NCBI GenBank assembly: GCA_004194705.1
Contig: SADC01000074.1
Span: 124,001-188,000 of the forward strand
Origin: Ditylenchus dipsaci
Taxonomy: Eukaryota; Nematoda; Chromadorea; Rhabditida; Anguinidae
Direction of reading: 5' to 3'
DNA: 64,000 nucleotides
Under the pieces are notes generated by a model. It searched no databases, was not told where the DNA came from, and saw only the letters and a list, made by a program, of their open reading frames with translations. How positions within the stretch are numbered: the first letter of the stretch is position 1; each line of letters opens with the position of its first letter. The translations under genes and the position numbers were made by a program. Shown one piece after another: positions 54,801 through 64,000 of the stretch.

Positions 54801-54843
54801 CCATGTCTTCCAGCTCTTCTTTTAGCCGTTTATACCTGTACAT
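48885..54843 (-). CDS. INPP5E: Inositol polyphosphate 5-phosphatase, INPP5E-like
   Basis: Removes the 5-phosphate from phosphoinositides; INPP5E acts at primary cilia. Exons: 54843-54747, 54693-54603, 53884-53806, 53755-53723, 52915-52809, 52758-52625, 52580-52446, 51985-51638 (perhaps with a small internal intron), 50049-49802, 49121-48885. Catalytic-domain motifs appear in order: FTWNIACK, PDLIAVALQEL, FIRKRLSIY, FKTKGAIGICF (INPP5E-type, not the NKGG of other 5-phosphatases), MDYHKLSRTF, FGDLNFRV, SYTDRVLYWS, TSDHKPVYCLF. Phases agree at nearly all joins. Odd points: a frame break near 49855-49866 at a C/G run, where FPP(TYKF) is expected and two bases appear missing; a 33-nt microexon bearing the TWN motif; and a C-terminus ending NGKIL rather than a CaaX prenylation box. 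The proposed start at 54843 gives a short N-terminus without the Pro-rich region of the human protein. Confidence 0.88.
49173..49228. mobile_element. Pogo-like element fragment
   Basis: CAGTCAACCCCCTGGGCC followed by GGTGACGTTAAATCGAGGGTTGAG, i.e. the two ends of the pogo-like type with almost no centre, in the last INPP5E-like intron. Confidence 0.55.
50640..50930. mobile_element. Palindromic element nested in a hAT-type element
   Basis: Arms CTTTTCTGTTGGTACCATTTTG / AAAATGGTACCAACAGAAAA and CAGCCACATATCG / CGATATGTGGCTG mirror around 50777 (CACTAGATGAGTG). The right arm contains GCGTAGCCCTGCATCTCAGCT, similar to the core word of 24420 and 42040. Confidence 0.85.
51111..51473 (-). other. 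Open frame of 120 codons inside a hAT-type element
   Basis: A minus-strand open frame with ordinary, non-repetitive residue use (for example VVSLVPAMDVWEAIQ and GIPPTEVVEFKPPVSN), in DNA clearly richer in GC than its surroundings. It is not hAT transposase as far as I can see, and the INPP5E-like exons on either side splice in phase without it. It may be a captured host-gene fragment or chance. Confidence 0.35.
52091..52180. repeat. Two direct units of about 45 bp
   Basis: GCCCACCCTACAGACCCCATATTACAGCT occurs twice in tandem (from about 52110 and 52149), preceded by ACCGTATAAGCTCTTTTAATC. A related single unit begins ACCGTATTTACTG near 39031. Confidence 0.75.
53000..53720. other. Intron of the INPP5E-like gene, nothing else recognised
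   Basis: AT-rich sequence. Frame 53011-53295 on the plus strand has no family or splice support. Near 53590-53670 there is a stretch of CGTAC-rich words (CATACTTCGTTCTCGTACC) like the termini of 8368-10428, perhaps a remnant. Confidence 0.4.
54049..54130. mobile_element. Pogo-like end fragment
   Basis: CAGTGAAACCGTTGATAAGAGC with inner GAGCAC words, i.e. one end of the pogo-like type. No right end was found. Confidence 0.4.
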
Positions 54844-55312
54844 TCAATTGACCCGAGCTGACTTGCCCACCTATTAATGACTAGCTAATCCATTATGGGA
54901 GGTGATGAAATTATTAATTGTGCTATAAAATTGGCGGAGTAAGAAAATTATTTATTTTAAATGGGCTGTTAAGTGCTGCTGCTGGCAGCCTCCCACATAC
55001 TTGCCTGCGGTTGTCGTCATGGGAATGGAAGCAAATAGAAAGCACCATATTTTGCCTCCATAGCAAATCAACAAATAAATATTCTCGTAGCTAGTCGCTT
55101 ATAAAATCATCACCTATCCCCTCTCAAGAAAAAACAGGACCTACTTGCTTATAGCCCTCTACCCCTCCCACCAAATCGACTTTTTGGAATCATTCAAAAC
55201 CATTTTTTAAAAATAATTTTTGCATAAAAGGTCTAGAAAAGTAATTTAAAAAAGATCAAGGGCTATATTGAGAGAGAAGGGACAAAATAGGGACCTTTTT
55301 TTTTGTCAAGAT

Positions 55313-55545
55313 ACAGGATGGCCCAAATTTTCGCCGAGATTTGTTTTGCTAATATCTTTTTTAACGGATTGTGTATCGACGAGATCTTTTTTTATTTGAA
55401 AGAAGATTCTCCGGACAGTCGTATGACACCAAACATGCACAATGGTATTTATAAAAACATGAAAAAAACAACAGCCACTTTAAAAAATAAATATCAAAAA
55501 ATTCGTGTCATTATTTCCAAATTCTTGCATAAGAATGTATAATAA
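55313..55545. mobile_element. Half copy of the CAGGGTGGCCC MITE family
   Basis: TACAGGATGGCCCAAATTTTCGCCG followed by TTTGTTTTGCTAATATCTTTTT and GACGAGATCTTTTTTTATTTG parallels the left arm of 9371-9813. No right arm is visible. Confidence 0.6.
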
Positions 55546-57300
55546 GAATAACAGGGAGAATATATCCATGGCCAAGGCACAAAGATGACTTTTTTGGCCT
55601 CTAATAACCATTTCTGGATTTTTTACCTACTTTCACTACACAACATTTGACCGAATACCACTCAAAATGTAGCTTATTGTCTTAACTATCTCTTGAGTGA
55701 AAACATTTTGCCGATTGTCAAAAAAGGTAAAAAGAGAATGCCAAGAAAATAAATTTAAACTTTTCATGTTTTCCTTATTATTTTCATGATGGAGACATTT
55801 AAATAAAATCTATATCTCAGTGTTCTCACGCTAAAACCTATTCTAATGATCTTGGTAACTCTTAGTCTGCTCTACAACAGAGATTTTCAATATCATCGTA
55901 TTGACCAACAACAAATAAAAATTCAAATAAAGAGGGGTGGTGAACTTGTCAAAATTAATTGATTTTTTGAATCGAATTTTTCACAAAAAAATAAAGCAAT
56001 TTTTTGAGATCGAAAAGTGCATTTTTAACATTACACTCACGGCTCTCGAACAAGCATTACTTTTGTTTCATAGAGGCAATGTAGTAAAGATACTGTGCGA
56101 TTTGAAGCATTCTAATAATAAGGTTTCAATTTCATAATAATAATTTTTTGGTCCAAATCGGTTTGTTAATTTGTATTTTTGTAAAAAAAATCAAACATTT
56201 GTTTAAAGGAGGAAAAAAATTCTAAAAAAGCCCCCGCTTTCGGGAAATTTTCGGAACTTTTGTTCAAAACCATGACGCAGAGGTACAAAACGAAAAAAAT
56301 ATTAGCTATAGGTGAATTACTAAACGTGCAAAAAGAATTGTTTCAAATTTCGGTATTTTTTTTGCACCTATAATCAGAAATGGGTTAAAATCGATGCACT
56401 GCCTCATAAAATCCTAAAGCCCTGGGTTTAAAAAATTCTGGCTCTCTTCTCTGATGATGCTGTCATTCTTCGCTCTGGTTTTAGGTATCTTCTCTCTTTT
56501 CTTCCTATATTCAGCCTTCTGCTTAACACAACGGAGAATGATCTTAATTAAGTATTTTTTAAAAGATAGCCAAAGTCCTCCACTACATTGTAAGACTTGT
56601 ACATACAAACAAATCCAGGTCAGCCAGTGCGTTACTTTTTTGAACTTTGGTGATCAGCAAGGTCAGGCACGATTATTTTAATTTAGTCTTTCTATGGTAA
56701 TCGTATTTTCTCGAATATATGCTTCCAACACAACCCCCCCCCTTCCCCCAGTTTAACTTCTAAGTTCTGTGTCTCAGCCAAGAATTAATATTTTTTGAAT
56801 TTTTTATTGCGTTTTCTTAACTACCGCAAGCTGCACGGATAATGTTAGAATGACAAATTTCCTTTTACCATAATTATACTTTGTGAAATTAAGAGAAACT
56901 AGGAATTTTTAGAGTTAATCTTGTACATTTATGATTGATTCAAGAAAAAAAAAGTGTTTCGACACGAAAGTTTTTTAACCTGGCCTTAAGCTGAACAATA
57001 TTTTAAATGATTTTGAACAAAGCGAATAAAGAAAAATAAGCCTTTTCGTTTTGAACTGCAATGAACTTAGGTCACTTTGACCTAATTTTTTTTGTAATAT
57101 TTTTTCTTCAATGTATAAAAAATTATATCGTGACAGCATGATCATAGGGTCGAGTATTTTTTATTTATCGCCACTTTTGTCAACTTCTTTCACGCCTAGG
57201 ATTCGACAATTTTTTGCGCCTTGATTTTGACCACTGCATCTGGTTTCGAAAATTGAAGGAAAAAATCCATTTCGGTAGATTTTGTAAATTACAACAATTT
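55546..57300. other. AT-rich intergenic DNA
   Basis: No exon with splice or family support. Near 56704 a TCGTATTTTCTCGAATATATG word followed by a C run recalls the 'ACCGTATTTCCTC' MITE ends. Confidence 0.4.
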
Positions 57301-57309
57301 TAGTCTAAA

Positions 57310-58640
57310 AGAAAGGACTTGTGTAAGAGCTCGACGACTTACCGCCCGAATAATTCCCGTAGTCTCAGAAAGGCGGAAGTTCCCTAATTTACCCGTCTTA
57401 ATTGTCTCGAGTTCAATTGATTCGAATTGATATTTGTCTCGATAAGAAATGATTTTTAATATCACGACGACGGCGAAATTCGTTTCTCGGGATCATTCTT
57501 TCAATTCGTTATGTCGAGTCAAATATTTTCATCAAAGCCAAAGGGCAAATATTTTTCATTATCATCAATTGAACATCAAAACGCCAAAGGGCGCATAAAT
57601 TTGGAACGTGGCATGGATGGAATTATCCCGGTAATCCGTGCCATGGAGGTCCTCTTCTCCCGAATGGAAGCTCGGATGGATGCCCGATTCAATGAGGTGG
57701 ATGCTCATCTCGGTCAAGTGCAATCCCGTATCGATGAAGCTCTCGTTTGGGAAAGAGAATCGCCGGCTCAAAAGAGTCGTCATCTCTTCATCAGCATCGC
57801 ATTCAATTGGACAAGTGGATTGCGGGTCAAAGGGGCTGTCTTCTCTTCGTCAGTGTCTCCATAAAATAGAAGAGGAAACGTCAAAGGATGAGTCCCCTCT
57901 TATTATTTTACCTTCTTCGGTTTCTAGCCCACCTTCATCATCCGGATTCTCCGACGTCAAGCATCGCTCTTCCTCTTCATCCTGTCAATTGGAGTCTCGT
58001 CATCATCGATCTGAGGGAAAAGATGTCGATTGTAGGTTGTCTCTTATTTCTTCTTATACAGGTGTTACGATAGCAAAAATCCGAATCTTCATCCCGTATC
58101 TGCATCCCGAATCTTCAACTCCCGTTGCAAGCAGATGAACGTCTCCCGTATCAGCTCCCATTGTACTCCGGTGGTCGAGCCTCCCGTAGAGTCTCGTATG
58201 GTTAGGTCTCGTAGTAGTGACGCTGAGGTTGGGACGCCCGACAAGACAGCAACTCCCGAGCGCGGCTATCGCATCTCCTTTGGATTGGGTCTTATAAATG
58301 GTAGCACCGTTACTCCCGTCTATTTCCGCACGCTCCCGAACGAAACTGCGCGATGGTGTTTTGGCCTGGAGGGCGACCCGATTTTCCGAAGCAGCCCGAC
58401 TATGCAGCGCCCGATAAATCAACTGGTGGAGAAACAGCCCGAAGAATGCTCGTCGAGGAAATCTCATTCTTCACTGTCTTGTAAAGATCCATTGTTGCAT
58501 TGTAATTTGTGATTAAACTGCTAGGGAACTCCGGTCGCACCACATTGTGCACAAAAACAAATGTTTTTACTCTTTGTACACTGACTCTTTCCGAAAATTT
58601 ATTTGACCAAATTATAATTTCCCCGGTCGTTCTCATGCTG
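57310..58640 (+). mobile_element. Anomalous GC-richer segment, possibly a decayed retroelement
   Basis: Base composition changes sharply near 57310 and returns to the AT-rich norm by about 58650, with few homopolymer runs. The plus strand reads from ATG 57511 as a helical, coiled-coil-like protein (IPVIRAMEVLFSRMEARMD, FNEVDAHLGQVQSRIDEAL). After about 57755 the likely frame shifts to one rich in Ser and Arg (KHRSSSSSCQLESRHHRS), then open to 58138. That layout suits a gag or ORF1 remnant with a basic tail. No reverse transcriptase, integrase, LTR pair or target duplication was found, so the assignment is tentative. Confidence 0.4.
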
Positions 58641-58849
58641 AAAATGATTTTTGCTAGCATAAAAGTTTTGGAAGGAGTGGTTAGAAGAATTATTGTTCTT
58701 TTCGTCTAAACTGTAGTCATTCACAAAGAAGAATAGAAAAAACCTTAGGCGGACCTTAGGCTGGAACAAACTTGAGGATGGGGTCGCTTTACTGATGTTC
58801 GATTGTAGATGTTAATACAGGGCACGTAAAGGTCCTTACTGATAAGATT

Positions 58850-59010
58850 TGTTTTTATTTTGGGACTCCAAACCTTATTTTTTTTTGGAATTTTAAGTCA
58901 AAATCTTATTTTTTAGCTCCAAAAGAGCAATATGCATTGGATCAAGTTAAATAGCATATTTTTGGTGAAACCCTAAAATGTCCTTATTTTGAGCAAATGT
59001 CCATTTTTTG
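58850..59010. repeat. Dispersed repeat copy; empty site for a hAT insertion
   Basis: Matches 42545-42610 joined to 43051-43110: GATAAGATTTG, GGAATTTTAAGTCAAAATC, TAGC(A/T)(G/C)CAAAAGAGCA and CCCTAAAAT(C/G)TC follow in the same order. GTCAAAAT occurs once here (58897-58904), where the other copy has two separated by the element 42611-43042. Confidence 0.85.
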
Positions 59011-59422
59011 GTAACAATATCTAGAAGCCTTGTGTTAATGACATTTTCTCAAACGGAATTTAAATGTTCAAACGTGAGACTTTTGTATATTTTGCAGTAG
59101 AACTATTATTTCGCTTTGCTTTCAATTTTTTTCTCAAAATTTTAGCTGATTTAATCATTACCTATTAGACATGAGTAGCTCTCTTTTAATACTTGTATAA
59201 TTGACTATTACTTTACGATAGTTTTTTTAAAAAATTTCGCCGCTACTCGGTTTCACCAAAGCTCCCCCCTTAAAACACCTTCTCGGTTTCACTCAGCCTC
59301 CTCGGTTTTACGGGGGTAAAACCGAGTAGCTTGGGGGGGGGGGGGTGTGATGGTGTTTGGATTTAAAAACGAGTAGCGTCATAATTTCACTGAAGGTCGT
59401 AGTGTTTGACTACGATAAACGT

Positions 59423-59682
59423 CTAAACTTCTTTTCCCCACTCTAAGCAACAAGGGAGGGGGTTAAATAACAGCTGGTATATTGTCTGCTTGCCTTTATC
59501 CCTCAAATATATGATGTTCTTAATGGCCTCTATAACATTATTCTTAGAGTCCTGGGGCAGAGGACACAATCTATTTCGCAACCACTCCAACTGCCAACCA
59601 TGCTGTTTCTCACTTTCACAAGCGATAGAGATAAAAGGATTTGGATAAGGTCCATCTCGACAGAGAGAAGATCTATGCTTGG
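59423..59682 (-). CDS. Exon of an unknown minus-strand gene
   Basis: Acceptor TTTTTAG then an open frame to a stop at 59423 (KEV end), about 86 codons, non-repetitive. Includes CRDGPYPNPFISIACESEK, HGWQLEWLRNRL and NNVIEAIKNIIYLRDKG. It may be a terminal exon, or have a weak donor (GTTTAG) just before the stop. Incoming phase is 1, which does not match the 61231 donor directly, so at least one more exon lies between if they are the same gene. I do not recognise the family. Confidence 0.6.
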
Positions 59683-59899
59683 CTAAAAAGCACAATTTTA
59701 TTGATTTTCTTTGCTTTTAAGAGTAGCTAAGCAGGGCAAATGAATGATCTTGCGAACCCTTTTTTGAACATACACTTGTGAGTGGGGCACACAGCCAGGG
59801 ATCCTGCAAACTGTTCTTTATAACCAATCGATGGTGGGTGGTGGTAGAGGTGTGGGTGCCACACATATCACACACATCCATTGAGTGAAAGTACATAAG

Positions 59900-61080
59900 T
59901 AGCGAGGGAAAACATCATTCTTCAAGTTTAGTGATTTGCTTTTGTTTTGCTATTGCTACTACTTTTTTTAAAGTATTCGTTAAGGTAGTATAGTTCATAG
60001 CTGTGAGGAATTGAATTAGCGAAGATTACTTTTTCTTCCGTAATATTACTTTGGTACTTCGAGTTCAAGTTCAGGTAGAAAGTTTTCACGTAGTCAAAAA
60101 TCCGTAAACGAACTCGAAGTACGTGAACGAGCCATTAAATTTCGGACCGTGCTTTTGTTCGGTGTGTCCCAGAAAAAAAATCCATACACTTCAGGAGAGC
60201 CACCAGACCATTTTGATATTACACTTTTTTTAAACTTTATGTCATTTTTTAACCCTGCCAACTCTTTATCGAATAGTATAAAAAGATTTTATTGCTGAAA
60301 AATTGGATAAATTGACAAAAGAAAACTGAAAATCTCAATTTCAAATCCCAGAATCCCCCCATTTTATGTAAAAGTCCCCCTTTTTATGTTTTTATTATAT
60401 AAAAGCGATCCCCCTTTTTGGTCCCACGCCCAGATTAAAAATTTTCGTTAAGAGTTTGTTTATTTTGGATGAGGAAGTTACGTTACTAATAACTCTTCTA
60501 ATTTTTTGAACAGTGTGTTCATATATATTGATTCACCCTGTACACCGAAAGAAATATCAGCCTTATAACAATGACCCCTGGTGATCCGCACTTAAAGCCT
60601 GTTCACAATGAATATCGACCTAAAGGTTATTTTAACGCAGAAATGCCGGTAGAGTGTTGACCCGAGTGTCGGCTTTAGTGACGAATTGAGCATTTTTATC
60701 CAAATATTTTAAATCTGATACAACTTGTTTATAGCCATGGTTCTCACCTGTGATTTATTTAAAGATTTGTACTTTATTAAGGACCACAAATCTTTAGAAT
60801 TTTTATAATTTTTGCCAAAATCTTTATTTTCGGTGCTCAAAGATCAATATACTAGATAAAATAGAATTAAGGAAACCAAATTAAGGAAAATGAACTTTAT
60901 TTGAAAATATTCAGATGAGAACACTGTTTAGAGCCTTTTTCGAAGACCTGCATCTTAGGTGCAAGATGTAATGACAGAAATTAACAATAGAGAAAGAAGA
61001 GATATCGATTCTCGAGTTAAAAGAATGCTTAGGTCGACATTTGGGTCGACACTTATTGTGAATATGCCTCTAAGGTCAGT
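59900..61080. other. Intergenic or intronic AT-rich DNA
   Basis: No supported exon. A pair of inverted AAGTTCA/CGAACTCGAAGTACG words lies near 60055-60135. A pogo-like right end (GGATAATCGAGGTTCAACTG) ends at about 61110. Confidence 0.4.
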
Positions 61081-61230
61081 TTAGGTATGCCGGATAATCG
61101 AGGTTCAACTGTACTAGTAAAAACTAAGAAAAGCTGGCCTACAAGACAAATTAGAAAAGCAGGCAAGACAACAACAGGGCAAAAATTTTTGTGAAGCATA
61201 TATGAAGTCATATATACAAGCACACCCTAC

Positions 61231-61353
61231 CTTTCTTGTGCAATAATTCGATAGGGACTTTGGTGCATTAGATTTCGTACATCCATTTTCCTTGTTCAAT
61301 ACTGTGTATTGATTGGCTCGAGTTTGATCTACTCCACTTGCCCACTTTTGCAT
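61231..61353 (-). CDS. First exon of an unknown minus-strand gene
   Basis: ATG at 61353-61351, 41 codons (MQKWASGVDQTRANQY... NYCTRK), then a good donor GTAGGG. Only 76 bp separate this ATG from the ATG of the plus-strand gene at 61430, so the two are probably transcribed from one shared promoter. Family unknown; possibly the same gene as exon 59423-59682. Confidence 0.55.
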
Positions 61354-61429
61354 ACTCAGTGTCAGCCTCTGTATTCTTATATATAAGTCAGTCTAATTCC
61401 TAAGTTTTAGGCAGACATCGCCCTGTTTA
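61354..61429. promoter_or_regulatory. Candidate bidirectional promoter
   Basis: A 76-bp gap between the divergent start codons. It contains a TATATATAA stretch near 61378. A TTTTAG acceptor-like motif just before 61412 leaves open that the plus-strand gene has an upstream leader exon. Confidence 0.35.
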
Positions 61430-64000
61430 ATGGCAACTTTGGATTGGGCATGGCATTCTGCAGCAATGACTGCTGCCTGTGACAATTCTTTACACTTTTC
61501 TGATATTATATCATCTCCAACTCAGCTAATTGATCCAAGTATTGAGCAACACTTTGAAGATGTAGATCAGCCAGAACTCCACAGCAGAACTGACTCATTG
61601 GACTATGAGAAACATTATATTGGTAATCTACTACAGGAATCTAAGGAAGAAAGTTTTTACAGTGAGGTGTCAACAGCAGGCGTGAATGAGAAGTTGAAAA
61701 CAGGTAATTTCTAGCAAATGAGAAGACAAAAGAGAACCACTGTTTGAATTTTTCTTCATAATCGAAACTCTATCAAAATTTTAGCCATTAATAAAAAAAC
61801 TTCCAGCTCTATGTGTGTTTACGCTTATCCCGAAAAAAAACTACCCTGGTCCTAATTGTTGATTTTTAGGTCACTTTTTTGTGGCTTATGTAAGGGGCAG
61901 GTCAGGACAGCACAAAGCATAGTGCACAAAACAGCAATTATGTTAGTGCCGACTTATTACACACACATCGTATGTAAAAACGGACTCAAATGTATTTTTT
62001 TACTTTTTTTATAATGCGAGAAACATGTTTGAGTCAGTCATAACCAGAGGCGTAGCAGGAAAAATCTAACGAGGAGCTAAAACCCCAGAGAGGTCATTTT
62101 ACCTACACCGTTTTCGAGTTTTATAGTGTTTTTAATATACAATTTTCGGAGCACTTGCACTGTACGCCACCCACTCGATTGCACCCTACTATATTTTTTT
62201 ACCCATCTAAGAATAGTGTTTAGACGTCTTCTAAGCAACTTTTATATGCTAAAACGATAGAAAAAGTTATTTTCTGACACTTTTATACATAAACAATAAT
62301 TTTCTTCGAAAAAATATTCTGACCAGACTGTGACTCTTTGCCTTGGGGGACCAAGGCCAATGATCTTATATTAATGTATTCTACCCCGTTTTGGTCACTG
62401 GAGCTGGGCAAAAATAGCCTCTATATGCATTTTTGAGTCTTGAAGTCTATCTTTGAGAGATGGTTTTGGGTCATCCAGGCATTCTGTACTCCAGTTAAAA
62501 TTTTTATTTCTGAAAAGATTCGGACTGATTTTTATTGTCGGTCCGAATCTTAGATTCGGACCGGGAATAAACCGGCAATATTCCCGGGACCCAACTCTAG
62601 TTTTTAGCATATAAAAGTTACTTAGAAGACGTCTAAACACTATTCTTTAGTGGGTAAAAAACCCAAAATAAGTGCCCGGAGGTGGTTAAAGCCCCCCCCC
62701 TACCTACGCTCCTGGTATTAACATAGGCTGGCCTATCCTGCACACAATCACAAGCTGCAAAAAGGTGACACGTTGTTGTCAAGAGTCAAAGCCTTATTGC
62801 CTTTGAAAAAAATCCAACAAGTGGGATCAAAGCAATTTTTCCGGGGCAGGCGACAAAAAAAGGCGACCGGGGCAGGCGACCTTCTTACATTAAAAGACAA
62901 CCTTTCAGTGTCTAAAACACAAAAGAAGCCATCAGTGCAGAAGAAAATCCGGTGCAACACTTTTTTGCCGATCAACTTGGATTTTGAGCCATTGCCTCCC
63001 TTCGGCTGGCCAAATTCAGTGCCCCCCATCGAGAATATACTCAAGTAAATGGATACGATCACGTAAATAGTAGTTATCCTGAATTAACTCCTTCCCAATC
63101 GAATGGGTAATTTCTTGTGTTCCCAGAAAAATGAATCATTTTCGGAATTTCAGTCAACAGTTGTCTGAACCGTCCCAATACAATGGCAAGACCTACAGTG
63201 CTGTAGCCCAGAAGCCAAAAATTGATCAGTGGAATGGAGTTGACGGCCAGCTGGACTTCCAACGTTTATTCAACAAACCAGGCTCGCCATCCTCCACCAG
63301 CTCATCCTCCCACTCATCTGCCAACTCAGTCAACACTTTTGGTGGTAATTGGAATGCAGGGCAGCCAGTTAAAGCACATCATTCTCAACCCAATAGGTGC
63401 AGCTCTCAGCTCAATTTATTAGCGAATGCTGGAGTTGAGACTGTGCCTCCCAAACCGGTTAGAATCCCTGGCTTTAATCCTGTGGATGAGCGTGCTGGTT
63501 GTCCAAAGCTGTCAAATGGACCCAAAATGTTAGGGAAAAAGCAGCGTGAGTTTGGTACTAATTTTCAGAAATTTCTTAATAGATGAAATTGCAGGCTCTG
63601 TGGGCGACTTCCAGTTACAAATAAATAACAACAACCGCAAGAAAAAATCTCCCAAAATCACCAACAATGGCCTCAAGGATGTCACAAAACATGGCAGTTT
63701 CTCAAACTTCAGCAGTGCTTTTCCTGCAACTGCTACAAAGAATATCAGCAATACACCATCTATCCATAGTAAACCCACCAATGTGTTAAAAAAGCGATCT
63801 GAGTCAAATAATCATCTATCCATTACTAAATTGGCTGACTCCGTAGAGATCGGAATACAGATGATTGCTCCTACCAGACAGTCGGCAAAAAGACAGCCTA
63901 AAAGTCGCTTTGAGGTTCTAAGCTCCATATCTAGACCAGATTTGAACATTTTTCAAAAAGATCAGCCCCAGCAGCGACGTTCACAATCTGTGAATAGTGC
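61430..64000 (+). CDS. Unknown Ser/Asn/Lys-rich protein gene, 5' part
   Basis: Exons supported: 61430-61703 (ATG start, acidic, MATLDWAWHSAAMTAACDN, donor GTAATT), a middle exon ending 63044 (start uncertain, about 62751; basic then FEPLPPFGWPNSVPPIEN), 63127-63545 (SQQLSEPSQYNGKTYSAVAQ, WNGVDGQLDFQRLF, then Ser-rich, VPPKPVRIPGFNPVDERAG) and 63594 to the window end (Asn/Lys/Ser-rich). Phases agree at 63044/63127 and 63545/63594; the join after 61703 is not resolved. Mostly disordered composition with a few hydrophobic motifs, like an RNA-regulatory or scaffold protein. I do not recognise the family. The gene continues past 64000. Confidence 0.65.
62047..62715. mobile_element. Probable hAT-like element, CAGAGGCGTAGC end type
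   Basis: Left CAGAGGCGTAGCAGG, right complement CTACCTACGCTCCTG. Flanks GTCATAAC and GTATTAAC agree at six of eight positions, a decayed 8-bp duplication. Internal inverted words ACTATTCTT and GTGTTTAGACGTCTTCTAAG (62217) against CTTAGAAGACGTCTAAACAC (62621). In the first large intron of the 61430 gene. Confidence 0.65.

Noticed and set aside
57310..58640. Integrated virus
   Set aside because: No polymerase, capsid or other viral hallmark is readable; only a coiled-coil and a Ser/Arg-rich stretch.
58054..58660. Minus-strand open frames of 137 and 86 codons
   Set aside because: Overlap the anomalous 57.3-58.6 kb segment, whose plus strand reads better. No family match by eye.

Overview
This is eukaryotic, almost certainly animal, DNA: AT-rich, with split genes, GT-AG introns and a dense load of short DNA transposons. 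Four conserved genes can be followed exon by exon because splice phase and protein similarity agree at nearly every junction. Three are typical of ciliated animals or of animals generally (CFAP57, INPP5E-like, CCDC50-like); the fourth is the importin TNPO3. Many introns are only 45-56 nt, while others are kilobases long and filled with transposons. I cannot name the species. A non-vertebrate ciliated animal fits best.

Layout: (1) 1.2-14.4 kb, minus strand: CFAP57 (WDR65), WD repeats then coiled coil, in 18 exons. Its large introns hold a triple nest of elements (8.37-10.43 kb), a hAT-type element (13.04-13.87 kb) and, just upstream, a fold-back element with a 9-bp target duplication (14.71-15.75 kb). 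(2) 16.3-17.75 kb: a large inverted repeat carrying two head-to-head copies of a small secreted cysteine-rich peptide gene; one arm is interrupted by a TA-flanked pogo-like element. (3) 17.8-18.2 kb: an unassigned minus-strand exon. (4) 21.5-35.3 kb, plus strand: TNPO3, 22 exons. (5) 36.0-47.6 kb, plus strand: a CCDC50/Ymer-like ubiquitin-binding coiled-coil gene whose introns hold several hAT elements, one nested in another. (6) 48.9-54.8 kb, minus strand: an INPP5E-like inositol polyphosphate 5-phosphatase. (7) 57.3-58.5 kb: an anomalous GC-richer stretch, perhaps a decayed retroelement. (8) 59.4-61.35 kb: minus-strand exons of an unknown gene, facing head-to-head a plus-strand unknown gene that starts at 61.43 kb and runs off the window.

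The most unusual content is the mobile DNA. Seven elements have inverted ends and identical 8-bp flanking duplications, and an eighth lies inside the list as a nested copy. Each carries its own short 'word' iterated near its ends (for example CGTACT, CGGCTGAGG, GAGCCCGGAGC, GCGCCGGC). Similar word-iterated termini make up fold-back elements of a probably different superfamily. Two insertions can be checked inside this window against paralogous empty sites. Several conserved genes also show one- or two-base frame breaks in otherwise intact coding sequence. I read these mainly as assembly indels, because two paralogous copies of the small peptide gene break at different places.
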